Source: Simmondsia chinensis (Eukaryota; Streptophyta; Magnoliopsida; Caryophyllales; Simmondsiaceae). Taken from it: a stretch of 64,000 nt of DNA. The stretch's first letter is position 1. Each line of letters begins with the position of its first letter. The notes under the pieces were generated by a model. That model was not told where the DNA came from and ran no database searches. It saw only the letters and a list, made by a program, of their open reading frames with translations. Below are positions 24,890 through 35,999 of this stretch, piece after piece. The stretch lies in assembly GCA_018398585.1 (NCBI GenBank), contig JAGTTD010000002.1:35580186-35644185 (forward strand), read 5' to 3'. Made by a program: the position numbers and the translations under genes.

Positions 24890-25280
24890 TCAACAACATT
24901 TTCAAACTCCACATAGAACTTAATCACAAAGTCCAAATCCACAACAATTTCAAATAACTCAATAATATATTCTTAATGAATATATTCTTAATGAATATAT
25001 GAACATACATAAGTGAAAACTAAGGGCAAAAAAACAAAGAGAAAGAAGAAAAATGCATCCATTGTTTATTAGGCACCATATTCTTATAAGTTATGCCAAG
25101 AATATACCTAAAAAGCATGGTTCAATTAGTGTAAGATGTTTCAACACAATTTTCAATTTGAATGTCAACAACAAGGGCAATGTCAAAAACAATCTCAAAA
25201 TTAATATCTCTATAAATTATAAACCCTAATATATAACTAATCACACACTCTAAAAGCAATGTCAAACATATGTGTTCGAA
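24890..25280. other. AT-rich CACTA interior
   Basis: Contains a third copy of the internal ACATAGAACTTAATCA motif and otherwise low-complexity AT-rich sequence. No gene seen. Confidence 0.4.
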
Positions 25281-25289
25281 TTAGTCATT

Positions 25290-25841
25290 TACATTGAAAA
25301 GCAACTGAATTAGGGCTGTTAATCGCCAATGAACAATAAACATGGGCTTATAACAAACAAGAACTACCAACTAATTTGTGAATTCAGCAAACATAACATG
25401 AACTACTGACATAAAAGGGATAGATTCTCTTTGAAGCTTTGACAATCTAGCAAATCATTCAAAATCTAGATACAATGTGTCAATACAGCAAAGAACTGAA
25501 TTAGGGTTGTTAATTGCCAACGAACAATAGACATGGGCTTATAACAAACACGAACTACCAACGAATTTGTTAATTCAGCAAACATAACACGAACTACCAA
25601 TGTAAAAGGGACAAATTCGATTTGAAGCTTTGTCAATCAAGAAAAAGTTCATACAAATTCTGGGTATAGTGGGTCAATACACCGAAGAATCGAATTAGGG
25701 TTGTTAATTACCAACGAATGATAGACATGGGCGTATAACAAAAATGAACTGCCAACTAATTTGTTAATTCAGCAAACGCAACACGAACTACCAAAGAACA
25801 AGACAAATTCCCTTTAAAGCTTTGTCATTCTAGTTATAAAT
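25290..25841. repeat. Tandem repeat of about 190 bp inside the CACTA element
   Basis: Three units share GAATTAGGGTTGTTAATTGC, then ATAGACATGGGCTTATAAC, then AATTCAGCAAACATAACACG and GAAGCTTTGTCAATC. Their anchors are at about 25308, 25498 and 25692. A fourth, partial unit is found at 35081-35150 on the far side of the gypsy insertion, showing that one array was split. Confidence 0.85.
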
Positions 25842-25991
25842 TGATACCGAGCAACTCAAATTCGAACAATCAAAACTCAAGAAAGGAAAACCACACCCCA
25901 AATTGTAGCTACGGGGCTTCAATGGCCCCAAGTAAGTGTAGTATTATATTAGATAAATATTGTTTACAAGTAGAGAAGCAAAAAAGGGAGA

Positions 25992-26024
<33 letters not shown>

Positions 26025-26257
26025 GACAGAGAGGAGCCGCAGCTCCGGGGGAGAAAAGAAGAAGGAGGCCTATTTTCACACATGAGCCCTAAACTCTCTA
26101 CTACCTTTATTTATATACTAGGGCCCAAATAAGAGGCCCACTCCCCTAATTACCAAGGCCCAAGGATGAGGCCCAAACCCAAAAAACATATCAAGTGATG
26201 ACCTATCATGGCCCCTCGGAGTCGGGTCTCGGGTTAGGAACGGGAGTGTTCGTATCA
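25842..26257 (-). repeat. 3' LTR of the nested gypsy element
   Basis: 416 bp. It carries a 30-base G homopolymer (25994-26023) where the partner LTR has only a short G-rich stretch. Apart from this the two LTRs are very alike, so the insertion is probably fairly recent. Confidence 0.92.
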
Positions 26258-26259
26258 AC

Positions 26260-26261
<2 letters not shown>

Positions 26262-26299
<38 letters not shown>
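26262..26299. repeat. 38-base C homopolymer at the polypurine tract
   Basis: On the minus strand this is a G run directly before the 3' LTR, that is, an expanded polypurine tract. Confidence 0.9.
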
Positions 26300-26301
<2 letters not shown>

Positions 26302-28140
26302 GAGTCGACCCTTGTCCTCGAGGGTCGAACGACAGAAACCGCAGCTGGAAGTCATGTAAAAAATCCCAAGTAGCATCTTCGGCGGGGCAGCCAGACCACT
26401 GAACAAGGACTTGGGTGGCAGCAATGCGACGGCGCTTCACAACTCGTCGGTCAAGGATAGCCAAGAACTGCGGCGAGGCGGCCACCGGGGGCCAAATGGC
26501 GGGAAGAGGAGTGCTCATGGCTGGGATTGTGAGGCAACGTTTTAGGAGTGAAATGTGAACAGTATGATGAATAGAAGCATATGGTGGAAGATCCAGACGG
26601 TAAGAGACAGGACCCACACGATCAAGTATGCGGTAAGGACCATAGTATCGAGGGGAGAGCTTTGCAGACCGGAGCGGAGCAACGGAAATCTGACGATAGG
26701 GTTGGAGCTTCAACCAAACAAAGTCGCCAACCTGAAAAATGCGATCCACGCGGTGGCAGTCGGCTAACTACTTCATGCGGTTCTGTGCCCAAAACAGGTG
26801 ATGACATAGTCGCTGGATCGTGGCCTCTCTGGTAGTTAGGGTATGGTCAACAGATTCAACAGTGGACTAGCCTGGTAAGTATGGAAAGTGGATCGGAGCA
26901 GGATAGCCATAGAGAAGCTCGAAAGGTGTTGCTTGGGCGGCTGACTGGAAAGTGGTGTTGTACCACCACTCGGCTAGCGGAAGCCAGCTGCGCCACTGAT
27001 GCGGATGCTCACTGATCATGCAACGAAGGTAAGTCTCCAGGCAACAGTTAAGAACCTCGGTCTGACCATTTGACTGCGGGTGGTAAGACGAGGAGAAGTT
27101 GAGCTGAGTGCCCAATCGTGATAATAACTCGCGCCAGAATGTACCGGTAAATACAGGGTCACGGTCGCTGATAATAGTATCCGGGAGGCCGTGGAGGCAA
27201 TAGATGTGATCCAGAAAAAGTTGGGCGACGGAAGCTGCGGTGTACGGATGAGCAAGAGAGATGAAATGAGCATACTAGGTTAATTGGTCGACGACTACCA
27301 GAATAATCGAGTGGCCAGAAGAGAGGGGAAGGCCCTCAATAAAATCCATCGAAACACTGCTCCAAACTGTGGTCGGAACAGGTAGCAGTTGTAAAAGGCC
27401 CGCGGGAGCCGAGGTGTCATACTTCTGCTGTTGATAAACGGAACAATGACGAATATAAGTTTGGAGGTCGTGGCGGAGCCCGGACCAATGAAAAATGAAT
27501 GCGGCGGAAGGTGGCATCCATACCGGGATGACCCCCTTGAGGGGAATCATGCATCCACTGAAAAATCGAGTGGCGAAGATCGGGGTCTCGACCCACAGCC
27601 AATCGACCACGGTAACGAAGGAGATCTGCGTGCCACGAATAGCGGGGGGTGAGACAAGGCATCGGTGGATTTGTCTCGAATAATCTTAGCCAGAACGGGA
27701 TCGTTACGCCAAGATTGGCGTAATCGTGCCATGAAGTTGGAAGAAATAGAAGACAAAGCCATGCATAAAACCTTTGTACCCGAAAGTTGAGATAAAGCAT
27801 CAGCGGCCCTGTTCTCAGTACCCGCTTGTACACAATGTCATAATCAAAGCCCAACAGGCGGGCCAACCACAAGTGCTGAAGAGAAGTAGAGAGGCGTTGC
27901 TCAAGTAAAAACTTGAGGCTCTGCTGATCGGTGCGAATAATAAAGTGCCGACCCTTCAAATATTGTTCCCACTTCTGTATAGCAAATACTACCGCTAAGA
28001 GTTCTCTCTCGTATACCGATAACCCTTGATGGCGGGGGGCGAGGGTCTGGCTAATGAAAGCAATGGGTCTGCCCTCTTGCATGAGCATAGCGCCTATACC
28101 GAATCCTGAAGCATCTGCCTCTACAATAAATGTCTTGAAA
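26300..28140 (-). pseudogene. Gypsy RNase H, integrase and chromodomain-like C-terminus
   Basis: From high to low coordinates: RNase H (IVEADASGFGIGAMLMQEGR near 28110, TDQQSLKFLLEQR near 27930). Next is the integrase zinc-binding region near 27450, where HCSVYQQQKY has Tyr in place of the expected second Cys. The core follows (SMDFIEGLPLSSGHS near 27330; SSYHPQSNGQTEVLN near 27090). Last is the C-terminal GPYRILDRVGPVSYRLDLP region with a chromodomain-like LVQWSGCPAEDATWDFLHDF. The segment is spread over several frames. Confidence 0.85.
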
Positions 28141-28959
28141 AAATCGGGGGAGAGCGAGAACTGGAGCCGAAGTGAGATAGTATATACACAACATACAACA
28201 ATTGCACATCATAAACAATATCTAGTACTATATTTAGCTTGAAAAGGACATGTTTCAACACTTAAAACAACATGCTTTTCATCATTTCAAGCAACATGTA
28301 ACAACATATTCACAAAACTTTCAACATTGCCATGAAAAAATACATGAGACACATCAACTTATTTTACTTAGGTCACCCAAAATATGCAAGAAAACAACTC
28401 TCGCATACAAGGTTAATCCCATGGTTAAAACTCAAGCATAAACATCTTTTCCACTAATTGATATCACTTGAACTTGTAAATATAAACTATATTAGAATAT
28501 TATAAGAAATATTACTTTATGGTCGATTCTAGTAACCAAATTTGTTTTTAGGAAGATATATGGGTTGGGAATACTAGTCTCACCAATTTCTACTATTATA
28601 TTGTCTATCTTCTATTTGTGGTGTCTCAGTTTCTTCCTTCACTAGTCAACAAGGTGTTCACTTTCTTGGAACGCCCATTTTCCAAGGGACCTTACTATAA
28701 GGGTATGCGCACAATTAAGCCTCATTCTAGATTAAGTTCATTTGTCTTTGTTGCGTGATCAGAGGGATTGGGGTGCTGGATGGGTCTGATACTTTTATTT
28801 CTAGATCATTTTTCATTAAATAACTAATTTATAGCTTTCCGCTTGTGCTCTTATTTCTTAACAAGCTAAATACTCATGATTGCCTACAGAAGTGACCTTT
28901 TAAGGCTTCCGAGGATCTGTGTAATGCTTTCAAAGTGGTGAGATGCATGATCACTTACT

Positions 28960-29340
28960 TTTATATTGTGCAGTGGCTGTGGATTTATGGTGTAGATTTT
29001 TTTTTTTTCTCTCTTCAGTCGGATGGGGATGGTTCCAAGATTGGTTGATAGTGTTCAGGTGGTGAAATTCCATGGCATAAGGAAGAGGAAAGACCTCTTA
29101 ACACTATTTTCCTCGACCAAGATTGTGATTTTGTGGTTTATATGGTTAGAAAAGAATGTTATGATTTTTAAAGATCAATATACCCCAATTAATTTCTTGT
29201 GGGAAGAGGTTGGGAGCTTTATGGACCAAGAGATTTGGAGAGTTTCGTTGAAATAGCCTTAGCTGATTTGCAGAGGGACCGGAAGGCTTTGTGTTATTAG
29301 CCGCATTTTTATTTGTTCATTGGTCCTTTTAAGGATATAT
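28960..29340 (+). pseudogene. LINE ORF2 3'-terminal remnant
   Basis: The plus-strand frame reads KIVILWFIWLEKNVMIFKD and LWEEVGSFMDQEIWRVSLK. This resembles the segment after the zf-RVT domain in plant L1-type ORF2 proteins (the W-x-x-W-x-E-R-N-x-R-I-F motif). It ends a few dozen bases before the 5S-like sequence. Confidence 0.55.
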
Positions 29341-29395
29341 TGTACTTAATAATCTGTATATTCTTTCTCTCTTAGTGATATTTCTTTTCTCTACG

Positions 29396-29645
29396 GTTCA
29401 TTTACTAGGTACTAAGGCACCTGATTCCATTCGAGCTCCGAAATTAAGCGTGCTTGGATAAGAGTAGTACCAGGATGGGTGATCTCTTGGGAAGTCCTCA
29501 TGTTGCCAACCTTATAAGGTTTGGGGCCCTTGAAAACAACCTCTTGGCAGGGTTATACTTTAAAGGGGTAAGGCTGTGTACATCCACCATCCCAAACCCC
29601 ACTTATGCGGGAGCCCTTGAGGCACTAAGTCTATTGTTATTTGTA
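29396..29645 (+). repeat. 5S rRNA-headed SINE-like element
   Basis: The first part, about 29396-29509, is a diverged but nearly full-length 5S rRNA sequence. It has CTCCGAAATTAAGCGTGCTT (box A region), CAGGATGGGTGA (intermediate element) and CTTGGGAAGTCCTCATGTTG (box C region). It runs directly into GGTTTGGGGCCCTTGAAAAC and ends GAGGCACTAAGTCTATTGTT. That second half is the body of the (TTG)n-tailed repeat found five more times in the window. A pol III internal promoter fused to a shared 3' tail is the structure of a 5S-derived SINE. The alternative, a Cassandra-type LTR carrying 5S, is less likely because no LTR ends surround it. Confidence 0.7.
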
Positions 29646-29924
29646 TAAGAAATAAGAGAAATACATAGAAAAAGGGGAGGGAGAAACATAGAAGAAGACT
29701 AGGTGGAGAGAGAGAGAGAGCTACACATCATAAATCTCAACATATTCATTACTCTACTCTAACTCTTATTTATACTAATTAATTAGGGTTAGTGTTTGTG
29801 GCAATTTGTGATGACGTAGCACTACTGATGTGGCATTGCTAATGTGGCATGAGTGACATGGTAGTCGGGACAGCTCGAGACTAATTCGGGCTTGACCCTC
29901 AGTAATATTCGTATCAGAAAATAT

Positions 29925-30200
29925 CACTTAAGTACCCTAAGAACTGACCATTCATCACGTAAGCACCTAACATTTCAAAATATACAATAAAATATCCCAA
30001 GTTTTGAGTATTTTATTATTTAAGTGTCCTATGTTGGAATTTGATGAGCTTTAATATAAATCAGACCAATTTTATACAAGAGATGTTAATATAATTCATG
30101 ATTGCAACAACATAAAAGACATATCAATGTTTTCAATAAAAATTCACTATATATTCATTGAATTTGGATACAAATTATCCTATATATTATTGAAGTATGC
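29925..30200 (+). repeat. Foldback-type repeat, partial arm
   Basis: It begins AAAATATCACTTAAGTACCC and contains CCTATGTTGGAATTTGATGA and CCAATTTTATAC, all shared with the copies at 44573-46372, 47280-48195 and 63458-63875. The opposite arm is not evident. Confidence 0.6.
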
Positions 30201-31040
30201 GTGATATCATTTTTGATAAAAAAAAATTATTAATTTCTAATGAATATTCTTTTAATTTAGACAATATAAGTGGTATTCTTAATTTTCATTATATAGCGTC
30301 ACCTATTTTATAACAACAAAAACTTACTTTTTTTCTTTTAATGGAAAAGTTTAAAATTTATGTGCAATGATATATTTGTATGAACCTGTGATAAATATTT
30401 AATAGAATACTGTATTATAAAATTAGGAACACATTATACTTAAAAGGACTAGAATAAAATACAAACCCAAACATATTTTAAAAAGATAGCAAGTATTTTA
30501 TTCCATAACTCATGGACTGGGTAACATTTTTAGTTCTCTCAAATATATCACTCAATTTCATTCGCAATTCTCTCATGTTTTTCCTTACAATCAAATTCTC
30601 TGCAATAGGTATATATCTATACTGAATGCATTAAAGCATGAGTCAGCTAAAATACCCTGACAAATTTACATGCAAGTTGCAAGCAGTATATGCATTAGCC
30701 ACGTGCGCGCACACATATACACAAGTGTATATATTTATATATTACATGTATATCTGTACTTATGTATAAAGGTCTTTTGCATAATATCAAATTTTCTAGG
30801 ACACTTGATAATATCCAAATTTAACCATAAACATTGTCCCTGAAGAATATCCAATATTTACAATACTCCCTCTTTAGATATTCTCTTTTAAAACATTACG
30901 GGACAAAAACTCTTGAAAGAGCATAGTATCCAAGTTATATAAACGTGTCTAGTTAAAAACCATGACAAGAAAAACCCAGTAGGGAAAAAAAAACCATAGC
31001 TAAAGGAAAAAGAGTACAATGCATATTTAACTCCCCCTTA
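30201..31040. other. AT-rich filler inside the composite insertion
   Basis: No gene seen. A (CA/TA)-rich stretch lies near 30700-30770. The right end runs into the 3' part of the copia fragment. Confidence 0.4.
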
Positions 31041-31550
31041 TATGAATATATTAGTAAGGGACATTTCTGAATCAATGCATACCAATCTTTATGAACCAGT
31101 TTCTCAAAAGTTATTGTTGGCAATGGTACTGTGAACAAATCTGCTAGGTTCTCACTTGAGTGAACTTGATAAACATTTATTTCACCCGTCTTCGGGAGCT
31201 CACGTGTAAAGAAAACCTTTGATGAGATATGTTTAGTTCTATTGCCTTTAATGTATCTACCTTTGATTTGAGTAATACATGTAGCATTATTTTCATACAA
31301 TATTGTTGGACGCCCCTGAATGTTGGAAGACCACATTCCTCTTGAACATGTTGAATAAGAGATCTCAAGTATAAACATTCCGTACTTGCTTTATGAAGTG
31401 CAACTATTTCAGCATGATTTGAAAAAGTTGTTACTGTTATTTGTTTGGTGGATTACTAAATAAATATCATGTTTGTGAATGACCTTTATGTGGATCAGAC
31501 AAATATCTAGCATCTATCTTGGATTTGATTATTTCAGATAGAATAATTCT
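31040..31550 (-). pseudogene. Ty1/copia RNase H fragment
   Basis: Minus-strand pieces include YLSDPHKGHSQ near 31500, SNHAEIVALHKAST near 31410 and SSENLADLFTVPLP near 31120. These are the copia RNase H C-terminal blocks (N-L-A-D-L-F-T-K). One frameshift and a stop break it. Confidence 0.75.
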
Positions 31551-31990
31551 ATTTCAGATGTGTTGGAAAAATGATACAAGCTAATTTTAAGTATAATGGG
31601 AAAATAATTTTTTCAAGACCCGTTACTAACCGTTTATTGTCATTGAAATATGATCGTTGGGAATTTACTAACAATATAGCCGTTGTAATTTATTACATAC
31701 GTTTATAGCAGTTGGAATTTATTGCACCCGTTTTTAATACCTTTTACCGTTTCTACACTATTTTATATAGGTCATCAATTACTTCCCTCAAGACTCACCT
31801 TTCTCTCTACCAAAAACCCCATCAATTTCCACTTCAACTCTTGAAAAAGCTTTTTAGATTCAAACCCTTTGGTAATGGCGTCCATGTCTAGATTTATAGG
31901 GAAAGAGTTCAGATTGGAGTCTTATATTGATGTTGTTCAAAGACCCAGTTCTTATTTTTCATCAACGAAGCTTCAATCTCATTTGGGTCT
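31551..31990. other. Unassigned segment, possible LTR fragment
   Basis: It starts TGTTGGAAAAATGATACAAG, as an LTR might, and includes a short plus-strand ATG-started stretch at about 31875. No partner copy lies in the window, so it is left unclassified. Confidence 0.3.
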
Positions 31991-32762
31991 AAGCGGCCTT
32001 TAAGTGTTCAAAGGCCTTAGTAGCTGTATCTGTCCATAGGAAAGCATCCTTGCGTAGGAGATTAGTGAGGGGGCGAGCGATCGACCCATAACGAGCGATG
32101 AAACGACGATAATAGCCCGCGAGGCCTAAAAACCCACGGAGCTGGCGTATAGATGTGGGGCGAGGCCATTGGGCAACAGCTTGGACTTTGTGTGGGTCAG
32201 CCTCGACACCAGCACCGGACACGAAATGACCCAAATACTCAATGCGACGCGTGCCAAATGTGCATTTGGCTCGGTTAGCCGTGAGGCGATGTGAACGAAG
32301 TATGGAGAAAACACAGCGGAGATGAGCCAAGTGATCGGTCCAAGTGGGACTATATACCAGAATATCGTCGAAAAAAACCAGAACAAAGCGACGTAAATAA
32401 GGCCAAAAGATATCATTCATAAGGCCCTGAAATGTCGATGGTGCGTTTGACAATCCAAACGGCATAACAACGAACTCATAGTGCCCGGAATGCGTCTTAA
32501 AAGCGGTCTTATGTATATCCTCGGTTGTCATTCGAATTTGCCAATAACCCGACTTGAGATCCAATTTCGAGAAATAAAAAGCACCACCCAACTCATCCAA
32601 AAGCTCCTCGATAATCGGAATTGGGAACTTGTCCTTAATCGTCATGCGGTTGAGGGCACCGTAATCAACACATAAACGCCATGTCCCATCTTTTTTCTTT
32701 ACAAGAACAACGGGTGACGTGAATGGAGAGGTGCTGTTACGAATAATCCCACCCTTTTGCAT
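31989..32762 (-). pseudogene. Gypsy reverse transcriptase segment
   Basis: The open segment contains [54 protein letters not shown] and the catalytic [10 protein letters not shown], followed by [18 protein letters not shown] and [16 protein letters not shown]. All core RT motifs, including both catalytic Asp residues, are present. It is cut at its left end by the composite insertion after HLKAA and separated from the upstream protease frame by a frameshift near 32767. Confidence 0.92.
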
Positions 32763-32766
32763 TTCT

Positions 32767-33891
32767 TTAATTAAAGAATCGATAATATCTTTTTAAAAAA
32801 CGGGGGGGGTAACGATAAGGTCTCAAGTTGACGGGAGTACTACCGTCCTTGAGAGGGATACGATGATCAAAACCAGGACGGGAAGGCGGTAGACCCTGGA
32901 ACGGCTGAAATATATCATCAAAATCTGTCAATAGGCCCGATAATTCAACAGGAAGTCCAGCTGTCTCCTGTTCTGCAGTAACCGAGAATTGCTTGGGCTG
33001 CAGAGGAGTAAACGAGACCGAAACAGCGTAAAATAAAGCGTGATCAAACTGTATGGATGGTAGAGCACTGTCAGTAACCTGTCGAAGCCCTGAGGTACGT
33101 ATACCACGCAATACGAAACGCTGATCTTGCACTGTAAATTCCATGAGTAAAGCTGAAAAATCCCAAGTAACTTTACCCAATGTACGAAGCCACTGAATCC
33201 CAAGCACAATATCACAACCGGAGAGGGGAATGATCAACATATTGGAGGTGAAAGGGGCTCCCTGAAGAGTCCAACGAAAGTTCCGACATATCCCGGCACA
33301 AGCTACTGATTGCCCATCGGCCACAGTTACGGTAGGGCAAAAAGTGGGGTCAACGGCATACCCCAATTGAGTAATAAGGGAAGTGTCGACAAAGTTGTGG
33401 GTACTCCCACTATCAATCAAGATATTGACAAGGCGACGATCACAGTGGCCCTCGACACGCATAGTCTGACACTGAGAAAAACCTTCTAGTGCATGAATTG
33501 AAATCTGAGGGTTAGACTCGGGCTCGGGCTCAGGCTCAGGCTCAGGGTCCGGGTCAAATCGTGGGGGACCTATGGGGTCCTCAGGCTCAGGGTCATCTGC
33601 TTCGAGCCAGAATACACGGGCACGGTTGCGCATAGCGCATTGGTGGTCGGGGGTAAAACGGCCACGACAGTAAAAACAAAGATTGCGAGCCCGAAGGTCG
33701 TCAATCTCAGCTGGGGTGAGGCTTACCGAACCACGAGGAGGAACTCGTGGCGGGGTGGGAGGGCTGGGTACAGCCGCTGCGGTGATCGGGGTGGTCCCGG
33801 AGTTGGGATCAACCGGATGGGGGTGGGAGTGGGTAATAGGGGTGCCAACCTTGAGGCCCCTTTGCCCGTTATTTTGTTGATAAAAGCACAA
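32767..33891 (-). pseudogene. Gypsy gag C-terminus (zinc knuckle) and aspartic protease
   Basis: From the start: a Pro-rich region, the zinc knuckle LCFYCRGRFTPDHQC, and an acidic (PE)n spacer. The retropepsin site is ILIDSGSTHNFVDTSL, with the DSG triad kept, followed by CDIVLGIQWLRTLG. The frame ends in a homopolymer-associated frameshift (G/C run at about 32803) before the RT. Confidence 0.88.
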
Positions 33892-34622
33892 TTGCGTTCT
33901 TGTTGTCTAGCTAATATCACAGCATCATGTAATGTACGGGGTTGGAACATTTTAACGTGCCCCGAAATCTCATCACGTAACCCTCCTAATAAGGCATTAA
34001 TTTTTTGCTCCTTCGACAACCCACAACGATTGGTCAAAGCCTCAAATTGGTGCAAAAATTCATCCACAGTTCTTGTTTGACGTAGCCTCATAAGGGCGGC
34101 TAGGGGTTTTTCCCCATTTTCCTCAAATCGAGCCCTAATTTGTGGGGCGTAGATGCCCCATGGTATGGGTGTGTTGGCCAGCCAGGTCTCCTCGAAGGAG
34201 TCATGCCAGTCTTCAGCATCACCCTCAAGAGCTACGCTAGCAGACATTACTTTCATGTCCTCTGGGGTACCATCGATATGAAAATAGCATTCACAACGAT
34301 TAATCCAAGCACTCACTCCTTTACCCCCACTAAATTTGGGAAAATCAATTTTAGCTAAGCAAGTAGGTGGTCGATAATTACCCCTTAATGCTGGCTGATG
34401 CGGGTCCTCTGTGTCCGTTCGAGGAGTCATGGCTGGTGGTGGTGTCTGCGCAGCTAGTGGTGCCCTTTCATGGAGGAGATGCGCCAGTCCCCCCATCTGC
34501 ACAGATAGCCCGTCAACTACCACTCGTAGGTCGTGAATGGAATGCTCTAACGAAGTAAACCTCCTCTCATTAGCTTCATCAACGTCATGCAAGGTCACTT
34601 GAGACTGAGTGCCTTCCGCCAT
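33723..34622 (-). pseudogene. Gypsy gag polyprotein, N-terminal part
   Basis: It starts MAEGTQSQVTLHDVDEANER just inside the primer-binding site. The retrotransposon gag domain shows FSGGKGVSAWINRCECYF and VDEFLHQFEALTNRCGL. The frame leaves gag near 33870, where the zinc-knuckle region continues in another frame (the 33891-32767 segment), so one frameshift separates them. Confidence 0.9.
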
Positions 34623-34672
34623 TAATGGTGTTCGAGCTCAGAGAAGAAAAAAAATCAGCCAAGGATGGACTT

Positions 34673-34684
34673 GCTCTGATACCA
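34673..34684 (-). other. Primer-binding site of the nested gypsy element
   Basis: The minus strand reads TGGTATCAGAGC, the usual initiator-Met tRNA primer site, two bases inside the 5' LTR end. Confidence 0.88.
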
Positions 34685-34686
34685 TT

Positions 34687-35075
34687 TGATACCGAGCAAC
34701 TCAAATTCGAACAATCAAAACTCAAGAAAGGAAAACCACACCCCAAATTGTAGCTACGGGGCTTCAATGGCCCCAAGTAAGTGTAGTATTATATTAGATA
34801 AATATTGTTTACAAGTAGAGAAGCAAAAAGAAGGGGGGGAGGGAGACAGAGAGGAGCCCCAGCTCAGGGGGAGAAAAGAAGGAGGCCTATTTTCACACAT
34901 AATCCCTAAACTCTCTACTACCTTTATTTATATACTAGGGCCCAAATAAGAGGTCCACTCCCCTAATTACCAAGGCCCAAGGATGAGGCCCAAACCCAAA
35001 AAACATATCAAGTGATGACCTATCATGGCCCCTTAGAGTCGGGTCTCGGGTTAGGAACGGGAGTGTTTCGTATCA
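34687..35075 (-). repeat. 5' LTR of the nested gypsy element
   Basis: 389 bp; it pairs with 25842-26257. Outside the G run the differences are few (for example CCCTTAGAGTCGG against CCCCTCGGAGTCGG). Confidence 0.92.
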
Positions 35076-35080
35076 TAAAT

Positions 35081-35440
35081 TGTTTGAAATCTTGGTACAA
35101 TAGGTAAATACAGTAAAGAACGGAATCAAGGTTGTTAATTAATCACCTGCTGTTCGATATCACCGCTTTGCGTTGGTTCACGAATTACCGGTAAAGAATC
35201 GGTCGCTGCTTCATTGCTGGTGGTGTTCGAGTGAGGGAATTGGAGAAGCATATGAAGAATTGGACGTGGGGTGTTGTACCGGTGAAGAATTGGTCATTGC
35301 TTCGCTAGTTTTTGCTTCGCTACTTCGCCGGTTCTGCTTCGCTGCGTCCCCTTGTTCAAGCTTTCTCCAAGAGCTTTCGTCAGGATAGAATGGGTATGAA
35401 CTGTTAGGGTTTTGTGGGGTATACGTGGGTTATGGAGGAG
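35081..35440 (+). other. CACTA right interior, possible remnant exon
   Basis: The split fourth copy of the 190-bp repeat comes first. A plus-strand stretch of 71 codons at 35173-35388 follows, rich in Ser, Cys and Leu. No domain is recognisable and I do not call it a gene. Confidence 0.35.
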
Positions 35441-35879
35441 GGATTGTCCAAAATTAAAATTTTTTTTAATTCAAATTTTTGTCCAAAATTAATTTAATAT
35501 CTTTTTTGTTAAATTATTTTATTTATTATGTTTTTTTAATTAATTAAAAAAATTATATTTTAGTATGTAAAATAAAAAAAATTATCAAGTATAATCAAAA
35601 TATACTGAAAGAGTAAAATATCAAATTAAGTATTAATTGGGATATTATTTAGTTCTCGAACTTGAATTACGGTATAGATGGGTGAGATGTCAATTAGAAA
35701 ATTTAAGGGAATAAAAAAATTGGCAATAATAAATTTAAAAAAGAGCCTAATTTATAAAAATTAACGAATTTAACTTTTTTACCAAAATTTTACCACTTAC
35801 TTGAGCCTATTAACGACTATATGTGAGTAGAATTAACAACCTTATTTAATGTCCATCATTATAAGCCCAACATGTACTG

Positions 35880-35996
35880 CCTTTTAACGACGGTTTTTTA
35901 ATCCCGTCGCAACTAGGCACTGCACACACACTTTTAACGACCAAAAAAAATTTCAGTCGTTATTTTTGTTCGTTAAAAGCCAGTTTTCTTGTAGTG
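35880..35996. repeat. CACTA right subterminal region and terminal inverted repeat
   Basis: TTTTAACGACGGTTTTTTAA, AACGACCAAAA and TCGTTAAAAGCC motifs precede the terminus TTTTCTTGTAGTG. Confidence 0.85.
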
Positions 35997-35999
35997 GTT

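Larger units (their letters stand above)
28177..31990. other. Composite insertion interrupting the gypsy pol
   Basis: The gypsy reading breaks between HLKAA (ending near 31992) and LTSAPVLALP (starting near 28176). The 3.8 kb between holds a LINE 3' remnant, a 5S-derived SINE-like element, a foldback arm, a copia fragment and an unassigned 430-bp segment. Clear target duplications for the whole block were not found, so it may have built up in steps. Confidence 0.75.
25842..35075 (-). mobile_element. Chromovirus-type Ty3/gypsy retrotransposon, nested in CACTA
   Basis: LTRs are at 25842-26257 and 34687-35075 (TGATACCGAGC...GTATCA), flanked by the 5-bp duplication TAAAT at 25837-25841 and 35076-35080. 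The minus-strand primer-binding site TGGTATCAGAGC is the complement of 34673-34684, and a C-tract after the left LTR marks the polypurine tract. Coding order on the minus strand is gag (from 34622), protease, RT (32762-31989), RNase H (28140-27780), integrase and an integrase C-terminus with a chromodomain-like block (about 26400-26300). About 3.8 kb of other DNA is inserted between RT and RNase H. Frameshifts separate gag from pol and protease from RT, so it is non-functional. Confidence 0.93.
21708..35996. mobile_element. CACTA (En/Spm-type) DNA transposon, 14.3 kb with nested insertions
   Basis: The left end CACTACAAGAAAAATGG and right end CCAGTTTTCTTGTAGTG are inverted. A 3-bp target duplication, GTT, lies at 21705-21707 and 35997-35999. 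Subterminal TTAACGACGG/CGTCGTTAAA motifs are dense at 21720-22140 and recur at 35880-35980. The paralogous LTR at about 43395-43450 shows the undisturbed site (TATTCATCACTTTGGAGTTCAG), confirming the boundaries. No transposase (TNPD/TNPA-like) was recognised, so it is inferred to be non-autonomous. After removing the nested gypsy element it would be about 5 kb. Confidence 0.93.

Noticed and set aside
26206..26424. Polyglycine-containing frames near 26200-26750
   Set aside because: The glycine run is the C38 homopolymer at the polypurine tract; the real content is the integrase C-terminus on the minus strand.
29396..29510. Functional 5S rRNA gene
   Set aside because: It is a single copy with many substitutions relative to the plant 5S consensus, fused to a SINE-like body and lying inside nested transposons; functional 5S genes are in long tandem arrays with T-run terminators.
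29454..29648. 64-codon frame over the 5S-like element
   Set aside because: It only overlaps the 5S and repeat body; no protein similarity.
26300..34622. Endogenous pararetrovirus
   Set aside because: LTRs with 5-bp target duplications, integrase and a chromodomain-like C-terminus identify a Ty3/gypsy retrotransposon; no movement-protein or coat-protein-like frame is present.
35173..35388. CACTA-encoded small protein
   Set aside because: The 71-codon frame has no domain, no supporting splice pattern and no second copy in the window.
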